A stretch of DNA of 64,000 nt, taken from NCBI RefSeq assembly GCF_017104715.1, contig NZ_JAAGPI010000024.1, forward strand, positions 62,001 through 126,000, written 5' to 3'. Position 1 is the stretch's first letter, and every line of letters begins with the position of its first letter. Shown one piece after another: positions 44,755 to 53,042 of this stretch. The translations under genes were made by a program, and so were the position numbers. Source of the DNA: Burkholderia sp. Ac-20365. Its GTDB lineage: Bacteria > Pseudomonadota > Gammaproteobacteria > Burkholderiales > Burkholderiaceae. The notes under the pieces were generated by a model. The model was not told the DNA's origin and made no database searches. It was given only the letters and a program-made list of their open reading frames with translations.

Positions 44755-45468
44755 TCAGGGCCGCGCGGCCAGTTGATCGAGCCACTCGCCGAACATGCTG
44801 GTCGCCGCTATTTCCAGCTTCGGACCGTGCTTCGCGGTATCGGCGCGCAGTGCGCGCACGTCGATCCCGTGACCCGCGATTTCACCGGCGTTGCCGATCA
44901 GCCAGGGTTCGAAACGGTCGGTGCGGATTTCAGGGTGACATTGCAGGCCGAGCACATGCTTGCCCCACGCGAACGCCTGGTTCTGACAGGCGGGCGTCGA
45001 CGCGAGATGCACGGCGCCTTGCGGAAGATCGAATGTATCGCCGTGCCAATGAAGCATCGACGTATGCGCGGCATCCAGATGGTGCAGCGGCGACTGCTTG
45101 CCCGCTTCGGTGAGCGTCAGCGGCGTCCAGCCGATTTCCGTCTGTCCGGACGGATAGACTCGCGCGCCGAGTACACGCGCGATCAGTTGCGCGCCAAGAC
45201 AGATACCGAGTGTCGGCAGACCGGCTGCAATACGCTTTTCGATCATCGCGACGAGCGGCGCGATGGTTGGGTAGTTGTCGTCGTCGTATGCGCTGATGGG
45301 GCCGCCGAGAATGACCATCAGCGACGGAATGACGGGATCCGGCGCCTCGATGCGCGCGAAACCGACATCCAGATAGCGCACGGGACGTCCCCGTTCGCCG
45401 AGCACCCGTTCGAGACTGCCCAGATCCTCGAAGTGCACATGGCGTATGGCCAGAACTTCGTGATGCAT
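44755..45468 (-). CDS. Class I glutamine amidotransferase-like protein
   Basis: A 237-residue single-domain GATase1 protein of the GMP-synthase-like type. The nucleophile cysteine is in LGICLGAQLIARVLG and the His-Glu pair in LGLQCHPEIR, so the triad is complete. With no synthetase domain the acceptor is unknown; similar free-standing proteins hydrolyse gamma-glutamyl compounds. ATG 45468 follows GGTGGGA; a TTG two codons upstream is less likely. Precedes the MOSC gene closely. Confidence 0.87.
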   Translation of the reverse strand: MHHEVLAIRHVHFEDLGSLERVLGERGRPVRYLDVGFARIEAPDPVIPSLMVILGGPISAYDDDNYPTIAPLVAMIEKRIAAGLPTLGICLGAQLIARVLGARVYPSGQTEIGWTPLTLTEAGKQSPLHHLDAAHTSMLHWHGDTFDLPQGAVHLASTPACQNQAFAWGKHVLGLQCHPEIRTDRFEPWLIGNAGEIAGHGIDVRALRADTAKHGPKLEIAATSMFGEWLDQLAARP

Positions 45469-45558
45469 CGGCAAATCCCACCATCAGGTTGACTGAACGC
45501 GCCACAAAGCGCGTGGAAGACACGCCGTCTGCCCGAGCGCAAGACGGCGCAAGCTCAC

Positions 45559-45591
45559 CCGCCGCGCTCGCGTGATACCCGCGAGCGGCGG
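45559..45591. other. GC-rich stem-loop between the MarR and amidotransferase genes
   Basis: CCGCCG and CTCGCG pair with CGCGAG and CGGCGG, with a two-base bulge, around TGATACC. No T-run follows. It lies just after the marR stop on the minus strand. Confidence 0.45.
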
Positions 45592-45613
45592 CCGGCTCCG
45601 CAGTTTAGCCGAC

Positions 45614-46258
45614 TCAGGCTTGCTGCGCGAAGATCTTCCAGGTCTTTTTCTGCGTGGCTGCGTCGGCCGTTTCGTGCACCGAGCAATCCAGACGCAGATC
45701 GGTATCCGACATCGACAGATCGAGCAGCATGCAGCGATGCGGCGTCTTCTTCGGGTTCTTGCTCGGCTCGAAATGCGAGCAGGTCACGCACATCCGGTGC
45801 GGCGGAATATGACCTTGCACTTCGAGCTGGCGCACCGTTTTCAGCAGCGTGCGATAGAAAATGGACTGCTCTTCGTCGCGCAGCGTGCCAACTGCTTTCG
45901 CGAGGAAGTCAGGCCATTGCGCAGCCCGCTTGGCCGCGGTGCGCCCGCGAGCCGTCAGACGCACGGCCAGCGCGCGGCCGTCGTCGAGCGCGCGGCGCTT
46001 TTCCACCAGACCCTTGCTTTCCAGCGTGCTCACGGCATCGCTGGTGGTGGCCGCCGTCAGCGCCGTTTCACGCGCAATTTCGCCGAGACGCATCGGTCCC
46101 TTGCGCTGCATCAGCAGCACCAGGATTTCGCCCTGGGTCGGCGTCAGACCCGCGCCTTCCGCCCATTCCCATGCCTGGCTCCGCATGGCCGTGCTGAGTC
46201 GCAGCAGGCTGTGGGTCACCCGCCCGGTTGCCTGCTCTCCGTATACGCCTTCGCTCAT
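45614..46258 (-). CDS. MarR-family regulator with a C-terminal Cys/His extension
   Basis: A 214-residue winged-helix regulator. Residues about 35-110 are the MarR core (LTPTQGEILVLLMQRKGPMRLGEIARET, wing VEKRRALDDGRALAVRLT). After residue 155 there is an added region CVTCSHFEP...HRCMLLDLSMSDTDLRLDCSVHE with four cysteines and two histidines that can form a metal or redox site. This makes it longer than ordinary MarR proteins (about 140-160). It may control the adjacent amidotransferase-MOSC or the unlinked oxidoreductase genes; no operator was found. Confidence 0.86.
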   Translation of the reverse strand: MSEGVYGEQATGRVTHSLLRLSTAMRSQAWEWAEGAGLTPTQGEILVLLMQRKGPMRLGEIARETALTAATTSDAVSTLESKGLVEKRRALDDGRALAVRLTARGRTAAKRAAQWPDFLAKAVGTLRDEEQSIFYRTLLKTVRQLEVQGHIPPHRMCVTCSHFEPSKNPKKTPHRCMLLDLSMSDTDLRLDCSVHETADAATQKKTWKIFAQQA

Positions 46259-46554
46259 AGTCTTTCGTTCGTTGTTGACAGCGTGCCGTTGCCCGTCGAC
46301 ATCCGATTTTCCGATGCCGGCGCGCCGACAGTCTGTGGGGGGAAGCTAAGCCGGTCAACCCGGCTCGCCGATTCCTACTATCTCAAAAATTTCCTGTGAT
46401 ACAGGCCTTGTACCGGCCGCTTACACAGGCATTGCAAACACCCAGTGCCGTGCTGCGAACCCTGCTCATTTGGCCACGCATCGACGTGATCCCTGGCAGG
46501 CCGCAACGACGAAAAACGACATTCTATGCGAGAGCGGCAAATCGTACAGCTAAG

Positions 46555-46795
46555 TTATCCAATGCAATCTGTGGATAACCACGGGATAAGACGGGGGACG
46601 ACATGTGCGCCGATTCTTGATAACTGCCACAACAGCGTCACACCTGAGAAACGTTCTCCCGGGTTCCCGGCCGGGATGCACGCCCGATCCGCGCAGTTAT
46701 CGTTTACGCAGCCCCTTGAGTTTGCTGGAAATTATTCGGTTGTCCACAGGCAAACGCAATGCTTGTTAACTACTACTACGTTTGTATACGTAAAC
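46555..46795 (-). other. Candidate replication-origin element, copy A
   Basis: On the minus strand: GTTTAC and GTATAC (46795-46784), then GTAGTAGTAG and GTTAACAA (46779-46763), 13 bases, and the DnaA-box-like TGTGGACAA (46748-46740). About 160 bases further on is a perfect TTATCCACA (46578-46570) and a weaker ATTGGATAA (46563-46555). The TAG repeats next to a box look like DnaA-trios of bacterial unwinding elements. Copy B at 49956-50218 has the same parts at the same spacings, in the opposite direction. Confidence 0.6.
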
Positions 46796-46842
46796 TTTGA
46801 GAAAACCTTAAGGGTGCGCTACCGGCATTCGAAAAAATAAAA

Positions 46843-46863
46843 AAACCCGCAAAAAGCGGGTTT
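46843..46863 (-). terminator. Terminator of the YbdK-type ligase gene
   Basis: AAACCCGC pairs with GCGGGTTT over a loop of five A. On the minus strand it is followed by a long T-rich run (plus-strand A-run 46831-46845). It lies 83 bases past the stop. Confidence 0.8.
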
Positions 46864-46945
46864 CTTCACGTGTCGCTCATTCGCGAGGCAGTTGCCGTCG
46901 CGAGCAAAAAGCTTCGAACTGCGTCATGTCACTTCGCCGCGTGGC

Positions 46946-48061
46946 TCAGGCGCGCCATTGCAGGCACTGCTGGCGGACTGCTTCGTGCAGCGACTTTTCC
47001 TGTTCGACCACATTGCGCAGCCACGTTGCGTCGTTCACCTGACCGCGCGCGATCGTGCCGATTTCCTCCAGCGCCTTGCCCGAGCCGAGCGCGTCCGCAT
47101 GCGGCGCGATGCGCTCGAGCGTGTGAATGATGTCTTCCGAAATCGTGCGGCGCTCGCCCGTCTGCGGATCGATGCAGGTTCCCGCCAGACCGAAACGGCA
47201 GGCCTCGAACCGGTTGAACGTGTAGACGAGATAGTCGTCTTCCTTCGGCATCAACGGCTTGTCGAGCAAAAGATGACGCGCGAGCGTCTGGATGTAGCAC
47301 GCAATCGCGGCCGCGCGATCGACGGATAGCGGCGTATCCATCACGCGCACTTCAATGGTGCCGAAGCCGGGCTTCGGACGGATATCCCAATAGAAGTCCT
47401 TCATGCTGTTGACCACGCCCGTGTGCACCATCTTCGAAAAGTATTCTTCGAAGCTGTCCCACGTGAGAACGAACGGCGCGCGGCCCGACAGCGGAAATGC
47501 GAACACGGAATTCAGGCGTGCCGAGTGAAAACCGGTGTCGACGCCCTGCACGAACGGCGACGACGCCGACAGCGCGATGAAGTGCGGAATGTAGCGCGAC
47601 ATCGAATGCAGCAGAAACAGCGCGCTGTCGGCATCCGGGCAGCCGATATGCACGTGCTGGCCGAACACGGTGAACTGCTTGGCAAGGTATCCGTAGAGTT
47701 CCGAAAGGTATTGAAAGCGCGGCGTGTCGACGATCTTGCGTTCGCTCCATTGCTGGAACGCGTGCGTGCCGCCGCCGCACAGGCCCACATTCAGCCGGTC
47801 GGCCGCGGCGACGAGCACGTCGCGGATCGTGCGCAGATCGGCAACCGCCTGTTCGTGCGTCGTGCAGATGCCCGTCGACAGCTCGATCATGCTCTCGGTG
47901 ATTTCGGGCGTGATGTTGCCCGGGATCTTTTCGTCCTTGATGAGCCGGAGCAGGTCTGTCCCCGCTTTGGTCAGATCATAGTCATGGGTATTGACGATCT
48001 GCATCTCGAGTTCGACACCGAAGGTGAACGGTTTCGAATCGATGAAGGCTTCGAGTGACAT
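46946..48061 (-). CDS. YbdK-type carboxylate-amine ligase / glutamate-cysteine ligase family 2
   Basis: A 371-residue member of the GCS2 (YbdK) family, which forms gamma-glutamyl-cysteine or other carboxylate-amine bonds using ATP. It begins FTFGVELEMQIVNTHDYDLT with the acidic metal-binding residues, and has the family segments CGGGTHAFQQW, FGQHVHIGCPDAD and RVMDTPLSVDRAAAIA. ATG 48061 follows CAGGAAACGCC. In many bacteria this family is a weak GshA stand-in; the usual gshA is not in the window, so the in vivo substrate is open. Lies between the two origin-like elements. Confidence 0.88.
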   Translation of the reverse strand: MSLEAFIDSKPFTFGVELEMQIVNTHDYDLTKAGTDLLRLIKDEKIPGNITPEITESMIELSTGICTTHEQAVADLRTIRDVLVAAADRLNVGLCGGGTHAFQQWSERKIVDTPRFQYLSELYGYLAKQFTVFGQHVHIGCPDADSALFLLHSMSRYIPHFIALSASSPFVQGVDTGFHSARLNSVFAFPLSGRAPFVLTWDSFEEYFSKMVHTGVVNSMKDFYWDIRPKPGFGTIEVRVMDTPLSVDRAAAIACYIQTLARHLLLDKPLMPKEDDYLVYTFNRFEACRFGLAGTCIDPQTGERRTISEDIIHTLERIAPHADALGSGKALEEIGTIARGQVNDATWLRNVVEQEKSLHEAVRQQCLQWRA

Positions 48062-48182
48062 GGCGTTTCCTGATTCATGTCGGCGTGGGCGCCCGCTGCG
48101 GGCGGCGCCGGCCGGATTGACTGTCGAGCGCTGCAGCTAGACGCTGGAGCGCTGCATGCGAAATACGGAGTGCCCGTTGGGC

Positions 48183-49385
48183 TTACTCGCGGCGTTCGCC
48201 CACGAGCGCAAGTGAGCGGTACACGAGCCACGGGCCGACCAGTTGCAGCACGACGATCGAGCACATGATGACCGCGCGCAGCATCGGGTCGGAATTCGGA
48301 TAGAGCTCGTAGGTGTCGTCGACGAGCAGATACGCGAGCGCCGACATCGGCGACAGCGACAGCCCGAGTGCCATGCCCTGCTTCATGTTCAGCCCGCTGG
48401 GCTTGGCGAACGCGAGCACGCCGATCAGCTTGGCGACCAGCCGCGCAACGATCAGACCGATCGCGGCGACACCGCCCATCGCGACATCGCGCCATTCGAA
48501 CGTGGTCAGCGTCAGCACGAACAGAATCACCGTCAGCAGCCAGCCCGCCGTGCCGAAATGTTCAGGCCACAGCTGCGGACGCGCTTCCAGATTCTTCACG
48601 ATGATGCCCGCCGCGAGCAGCGCGAGGATCGTCGACAGCTTGAAGATGTGCGCGATCGCGATCGCGAGCAGCACGAGGCCGAACAGCGCGACGAACGAGT
48701 GCTCGTCCTGCAGGTTCACACGCTTGTAAAAGAACGTGATGGTGCGCGCGAGCAGATATGCAAGGATCAGCGAACCGATCAGCAGATACAGCGGCTGAAC
48801 GATCGTCGCGAGCAGGTTGCCGTACGCTTCCTGATGCAGCCAGCCCGACGCGAGCTTTTCGATGACCACGGCATACATGCTGTTGAGCGCCGTCAGCGTC
48901 ATCAGGCGCTGGGTGACCTGCCCTTCTGCGCGCAGTTCGGTTTTGAGCTGGATCACCATCGCGGGCGACGTTGCCATCGCGATCGACGCCAGCACCAGCG
49001 CCGTCACGGTCGAAACATTCAAAAACAGCAGCACCAGCAGCACCAGCACGAACGTGAGCGTGGACTCCGCGATGCTCGACACGATCAGCCATGTGTTACG
49101 ACGAATCCAGCGCAGATCCAGCCGGCTGCCGAGTTCGAACAGCAGCAGGCCGAGCGCGACATCGAGCAATGGGCGCGCCGTGCTCGCCGATTCCGCATCG
49201 ATCACGCCGGATCCCGCTGCGCCCGCGATCAGCCCGATCACCGCGTAGCCGGTAATGCGCGGCAAGTGCCACGCGCGATAGCACAGCTCACCGACCAGAC
49301 CTGCCGCGAGCAGTGCGAGGCCGGCCCAGAAAATCGCATCGGGCGTGAGCGGCCAGGCCGGAAAAAATGAAAACGCCGACTTCAT
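48183..49385 (-). CDS. CPA2-family cation:proton antiporter (KefB-like, membrane domain only)
   Basis: A 400-residue membrane protein with about twelve hydrophobic helices, matching the Na+/H+ exchanger domain of KefB/KefC. The conserved region ALGLLLFELGSRLDLRWIRRNTWLI and the SIAMATSPAMVIQLKTEL helix are present. The cytosolic KTN/TrkA nucleotide-binding domain is absent, so glutathione-type gating of Kef is not expected from this protein alone. Possibly paired functionally with the neighbouring ligase (121-base gap, same strand). Confidence 0.85.
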   Translation of the reverse strand: MKSAFSFFPAWPLTPDAIFWAGLALLAAGLVGELCYRAWHLPRITGYAVIGLIAGAAGSGVIDAESASTARPLLDVALGLLLFELGSRLDLRWIRRNTWLIVSSIAESTLTFVLVLLVLLFLNVSTVTALVLASIAMATSPAMVIQLKTELRAEGQVTQRLMTLTALNSMYAVVIEKLASGWLHQEAYGNLLATIVQPLYLLIGSLILAYLLARTITFFYKRVNLQDEHSFVALFGLVLLAIAIAHIFKLSTILALLAAGIIVKNLEARPQLWPEHFGTAGWLLTVILFVLTLTTFEWRDVAMGGVAAIGLIVARLVAKLIGVLAFAKPSGLNMKQGMALGLSLSPMSALAYLLVDDTYELYPNSDPMLRAVIMCSIVVLQLVGPWLVYRSLALVGERRE

Positions 49386-50226
49386 CGTGGTGGCTTCTCC
49401 TTTGCAGCAACGTCAGGCAACGCGCGCGGACGGACGCCGTCGGCACGCAAGGCGCGCGCCGCATCCGTTGCCGCGATCGGTTCGCGTCTGCCGGCGTTGC
49501 GGGTTGTCAACGATCGGATGAAAAACTGAAACGACCACGCCGATGCCGCATGACTACAGGCGGCCCGACGTGAGTGAAAAGAGCGCCGTCGACTTTTGAA
49601 TCAGATTCTTTGGGTCTGGCAACCGTTCCATTGGCGCGTCGGTTGCAGGGGCAAAACGCGACGCGGAAGAACGGCGATTGTGCCATAGCTTTTTTACACT
49701 TGACGGAAAAGCGTCGAACAAGCGCTCAAAGCGGTAAAACGTACGCTAACTTAGTGACAACAGGAAAAACCGACCGGCAAACGCAGGCATTTCAGAGAAG
49801 ATCGGCCTTGCGAGCGATACATGTGCGCGTGGATCGAGCGTGCTGCGCATCTTCGCAGGTGGTTCGCGTTTGAGTGTCTTCGCGCGTTGACGTTCCTCCG
49901 GCGCGACGAAGGAAAAAGCTACGCGGTTGACGCACCACGGGCTTTTCATCAATAGGTTTACTGTATGTATACGTAGTAGAAGTTAACAAAGGCACCCACT
50001 TTCTGTGGATAACCCGTGTTTACCGAAACAAATCAGCATCTTGCCGAACGCATAACCGGATGCGCCAGATGTGCATGCACGATTGTGTTCGCTGGATAAC
50101 TTTTGGGCCTGGGTTAACGTTTGTCGAGTTACCCCGTTTACGTCCACATCGATTCCACACGAGTTTCGCCCGCATTTTTCCCGGTTATCCACAGACTGCC
50201 GTGGATAACTTTTCCACAGATCGGAG
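49386..50226. other. Long intergenic region with an oriC-like element
   Basis: No protein gene is supported in these 841 bases. The right-hand part carries copy B of the origin-like element with a dense DnaA-box cluster at 50185-50218. The left-hand part (49386-49950) holds the promoter of the antiporter gene and short AT-rich stretches; I see nothing else there. Confidence 0.6.
49956..50218 (+). other. Candidate replication-origin element, copy B
   Basis: In order: GTTTAC (49956-49961), TAGTAGAAG and GTTAACAA (49974-49989), 13 bases, perfect TGTGGATAA (50004-50012), an IHF-consensus match AATCAGCATCTTG (50031-50043), GCTGGATAA (50091-50099), perfect TTATCCACA (50185-50193), CGTGGATAA (50200-50208) and TTTTCCACA (50210-50218). 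The triplet repeat, the 13-base spacing and the paired boxes at the far end match copy A. The cluster at the right end is the densest DnaA-box group in the window. Confidence 0.65.
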
Positions 50227-52194
50227 TCAGCTCGCGGTGCCCTGGCGTAACACGCGCAACAGAAAACGCGCCGGGTCGAGCGCTTCGGCGAGATCGCGCT
50301 CGATCGGCCACGGTTCGCCTTCGATCTGCGAAGCGATCAACTCCGCACCCAGCGACGCCCACACCAGCCCACGCGATCCGAACGCAAACGCGCCAAACAG
50401 ACCTTGCGTGCGTGGCAGATCCAGCGGCCATGCGCCGCGCAACTTGCCTGCTTCAGAGATCGCGGCCGCTTCGTCGGCGAAGGCGCCGATCATCGGCAGA
50501 CGGTCGCTTGTCACGCAGCGAAACGCGACGCGTCCTGTCAGCGATGAAGGCGCGTGCGCATCGAGCGCGTCGCGCATGTCGGGCAGCATCTGTGCGAGTC
50601 GCTCGATGTTTTCCACGTGTGCTTCGTTGCGTATGCGGGTGTCAGGGTCGTCGATGTCATAGGTCGCGCCCGTCAGCGTCACGCCATTGGGCAGCGGTAC
50701 GGCGTATCCCTCGCCGATCACGGGCACATGCAATGCGCTCGCCGCATCGTTGGGCAGCAGAGTCAATTGACCGCGCACGCTGCGCGTCGACGCATGGCGC
50801 AAGCCCGCGACACGCGCCGCTTCATGTGCGTTCGCAAAGATCACGACAGGCGCGCTGGCAATTGCAACGCCCTGCATATCGAACACAATCCATTGATTTT
50901 CAATGCGTTCGATACGCGCAACCTCCACATTGAAGCGGCGTTCCAGCAAGCCGCCCGCCGCTTCGCATTGCGCCGCGCACAGCGACGCAGGATCGATCCA
51001 GCCGCCATGGGGAAAGAACCAGCCGCCTCGCGCAACGCGCTGGTTCGCAATGCGCTGCGCATCGTCGCGGGAAACGGCTGTCACGTAGTCCGACGGATAC
51101 GCAAACGATGCGAACGCCTGCGCCATCGCGGCCGCTTCTTCGTCATCGGCGGCGATTTGCAACAGGCCTTCCGGCCCGCGCAACGGACGATATCCACGTT
51201 GCTCGAGCGCCGACCATTGCCGCAATGCATAAAGAAAGCCTGCGCGCGTGATGCGAGAACCGACGCTGTCGTCGCGCGACATCATCGGATGAAACACCCC
51301 GGCGGGGTTGCCCGATGCATCGCGCGCGACGCCCGCATGCCGTTCGAGCGACGTGACGCGCCAGCCGCGCGCCGTGAGACGCTCGATCGCCGCGCATCCG
51401 GCGAGCCCGGTTCCGATCACGATTGCATGGCGTTCATCGATAGCGAGCGGCAACGGCGGTTCGTGACGGCGCACGCGATAGCGCGGGGCAAAACGTCCGA
51501 CGAGCATCGCGCGTTTCCATCCAAAGCCGTCGATCTTTTTGTATTCGAATCCTGCTTGCTGCATGCCGCGTTTCACATCGCCAGCACTTGTGTAAGTCGA
51601 GAAGGTGGCTTCATCGCCAGCAAGACGTGCGAGCGACTTGAAGATCGCAGGCGTCCACAGCTCGGGATTTTTCGACGGCGAGAAGCCATCCAGATAGAAA
51701 GCGTCGGCGCGCAGCCAGAGCGTGTGCAGCATTTGAGCGGCATCGCCGAATACCAACGTAAGCGTCACGCGCCCTTCGTCGAACTCGAGCCGGTGCGTGC
51801 CAGGCACGAGTGTGGGCCATGCATCGGCGAGCTGTTGGGCGAGCTGCGAGATCGATGTGTCCGCAACGGCTACTGCGCTTACTGCAACCAGATCGTCGCG
51901 CGAGAACGGATGCTTTTCGGTCGATACGAAGTGCAGGCGCTCGCAACGATCGGGATCCGCGCGCCACGCGGCCCATGTCACGAGGAAGTTGATTCCCATG
52001 CCGAAGCCCGTTTCCAGCACGGTGAACACGCGCCGTTTTTGCCAGCGCTCAGGCAGTTGATTGCCTTTCAGGAAGACATATTCCGCCTGCGCAAGTCCAC
52101 CGACAGCGCTGTGATAGATGTCGTCATGGAGCGGCGAATACGGCGTGCCGTTGTCGCGAAACGCGAGGATGGCGGGAACGAGCGGGTCGGTCAT
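50227..52194 (-). CDS. mnmC: Bifunctional tRNA modification enzyme MnmC
   Basis: MnmC finishes mnm5s2U34 on tRNAs in two steps: the C-terminal FAD domain removes the carboxymethyl group left by MnmE/MnmG and the N-terminal domain methylates the amine. The 655-residue protein has the AdoMet-binding VLETGFGMGINFL (around residue 60), then an FAD-binding GTGLAGCAAIERLTARGW and the GNPAGVFHPMMSRDD segment. Start ATG 52194 (MTDPLVPAIL). It works with mnmG in the same window. The stop lies nine bases from the DnaA-box cluster. Confidence 0.94.
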   Translation of the reverse strand: MTDPLVPAILAFRDNGTPYSPLHDDIYHSAVGGLAQAEYVFLKGNQLPERWQKRRVFTVLETGFGMGINFLVTWAAWRADPDRCERLHFVSTEKHPFSRDDLVAVSAVAVADTSISQLAQQLADAWPTLVPGTHRLEFDEGRVTLTLVFGDAAQMLHTLWLRADAFYLDGFSPSKNPELWTPAIFKSLARLAGDEATFSTYTSAGDVKRGMQQAGFEYKKIDGFGWKRAMLVGRFAPRYRVRRHEPPLPLAIDERHAIVIGTGLAGCAAIERLTARGWRVTSLERHAGVARDASGNPAGVFHPMMSRDDSVGSRITRAGFLYALRQWSALEQRGYRPLRGPEGLLQIAADDEEAAAMAQAFASFAYPSDYVTAVSRDDAQRIANQRVARGGWFFPHGGWIDPASLCAAQCEAAGGLLERRFNVEVARIERIENQWIVFDMQGVAIASAPVVIFANAHEAARVAGLRHASTRSVRGQLTLLPNDAASALHVPVIGEGYAVPLPNGVTLTGATYDIDDPDTRIRNEAHVENIERLAQMLPDMRDALDAHAPSSLTGRVAFRCVTSDRLPMIGAFADEAAAISEAGKLRGAWPLDLPRTQGLFGAFAFGSRGLVWASLGAELIASQIEGEPWPIERDLAEALDPARFLLRVLRQGTAS

Positions 52195-52663
52195 GCGCGA
52201 TGAAATGCTGTGCAAGGAAGAGAACGGGGGCGACGATTACGCGCTGACGCGAGACGCGAATTTGCGGCCGGCGCCCCTTGCCGACACCCGTCACAGCCCC
52301 TCCAGACGGGGTTGTCAGCCCGTCGGAGCCATGTTGAACGTTGGCAAAAACCAACGCTGACGGGGCTTTGGGCGACTCGGATAGCATCTATTGGATGCTC
52401 TGCATGGCAAAAATGCTGTTTTCCATGCTGTATCAGGCGTTGCAGCGTGTAATTCTTCGAAACCCTTATCCAGATTGGGTTTGCGCTGCGCTATCATAGC
52501 AAGCGCCGCGAGGGAAGCGGCAGCACGGTGCACTGCGCGGTGCCAGGCGCGCCGCGGGAGTCGGGGGTATTCCCGAGCCGTCGCTGCTCGACGGCGCGGC
52601 GCGCGCACGTATAATCGGCGCGTTCGCGCTGTTCGTGTCAACCTAAACCAGAAAGGAACCTTA
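52195..52663. other. Divergent control region mnmC-hup
   Basis: These 469 bases hold no protein gene. They include a nested hairpin at 52317-52367, where AGCCCGTC pairs with GACGGGGCT (one bulge) and CGTTGG pairs with CCAACG around CAAAAA, and the hup promoter at 52588-52615. Function of the hairpin is unknown. Confidence 0.5.
52588..52615 (+). promoter_or_regulatory. Promoter of the HU gene
   Basis: A perfect TATAAT lies at 52610-52615, about 48 bases upstream of the start codon. TCGACG at 52588-52593 (4/6 match to TTGACA) sits 16 bases before it. Confidence 0.6.
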
Positions 52664-52942
52664 ATGAACAAACAGGAACTGATCGACGCCGTCGCAGGTC
52701 AGACGGGCGCCAGCAAGGCTCAAACCGGCGAAACGCTGGACACGCTGCTTGAAGTTATCAAGAAGGCTGTGGCGAAGGGTGATGCAGTCCAGTTGATCGG
52801 CTTCGGCAGCTTCGGTTCGGGCAAGCGCGCAGCACGTACGGGCCGCAACCCGAAGACGGGCGAAACCATCAAGATTCCGGCCGCAAAGACCGTTAAGTTC
52901 ACGGCTGGCAAGGCGTTCAAGGACGCAGTCAACAAGCGCTAA
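52664..52942 (+). CDS. hup: Nucleoid protein HU
   Basis: A 92-residue DNA-bending protein. It begins MNKQELIDAVAGQTGASKAQ and has the two signature blocks FGSFGSGKRAARTGRNPKTG (the beta-arm start) and IPAAKTVKFTAGKAFKDAVN. HU compacts DNA and assists initiation at oriC. ATG follows AGAAAGGAACCTTA. The gene has its own promoter and terminator. Alpha and beta HU cannot be told apart here. Confidence 0.95.
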   Translation: MNKQELIDAVAGQTGASKAQTGETLDTLLEVIKKAVAKGDAVQLIGFGSFGSGKRAARTGRNPKTGETIKIPAAKTVKFTAGKAFKDAVNKR

Positions 52943-52964
52943 GCATCAGCGCTGAGTTGTTGAC

Positions 52965-52988
52965 ACCCGCCGTCGGCGGGTTTTTTTT
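52965..52988 (+). terminator. Terminator of the HU gene
   Basis: ACCCGCC pairs with GGCGGGT across a three-base loop, followed by eight T on the plus strand, 23 bases after the hup stop. Confidence 0.9.
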
Positions 52989-53042
52989 CGTCTGCGTTTC
53001 GACGACGGGTGTCAGTCAGGTCAACTCAAGTATCCATCGCGT

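Larger units (their letters stand above)
46259..46945. other. Intergenic region with an oriC-like element
   Basis: No protein gene is supported in these 687 bases. The segment 46555-46795 carries several DnaA-box-like sites, an AT-rich part and triplet repeats described separately. A terminator for the ligase gene lies at 46843-46863. The remainder to 46554 upstream of marR has no recognised feature beyond its promoter region. Confidence 0.55.
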
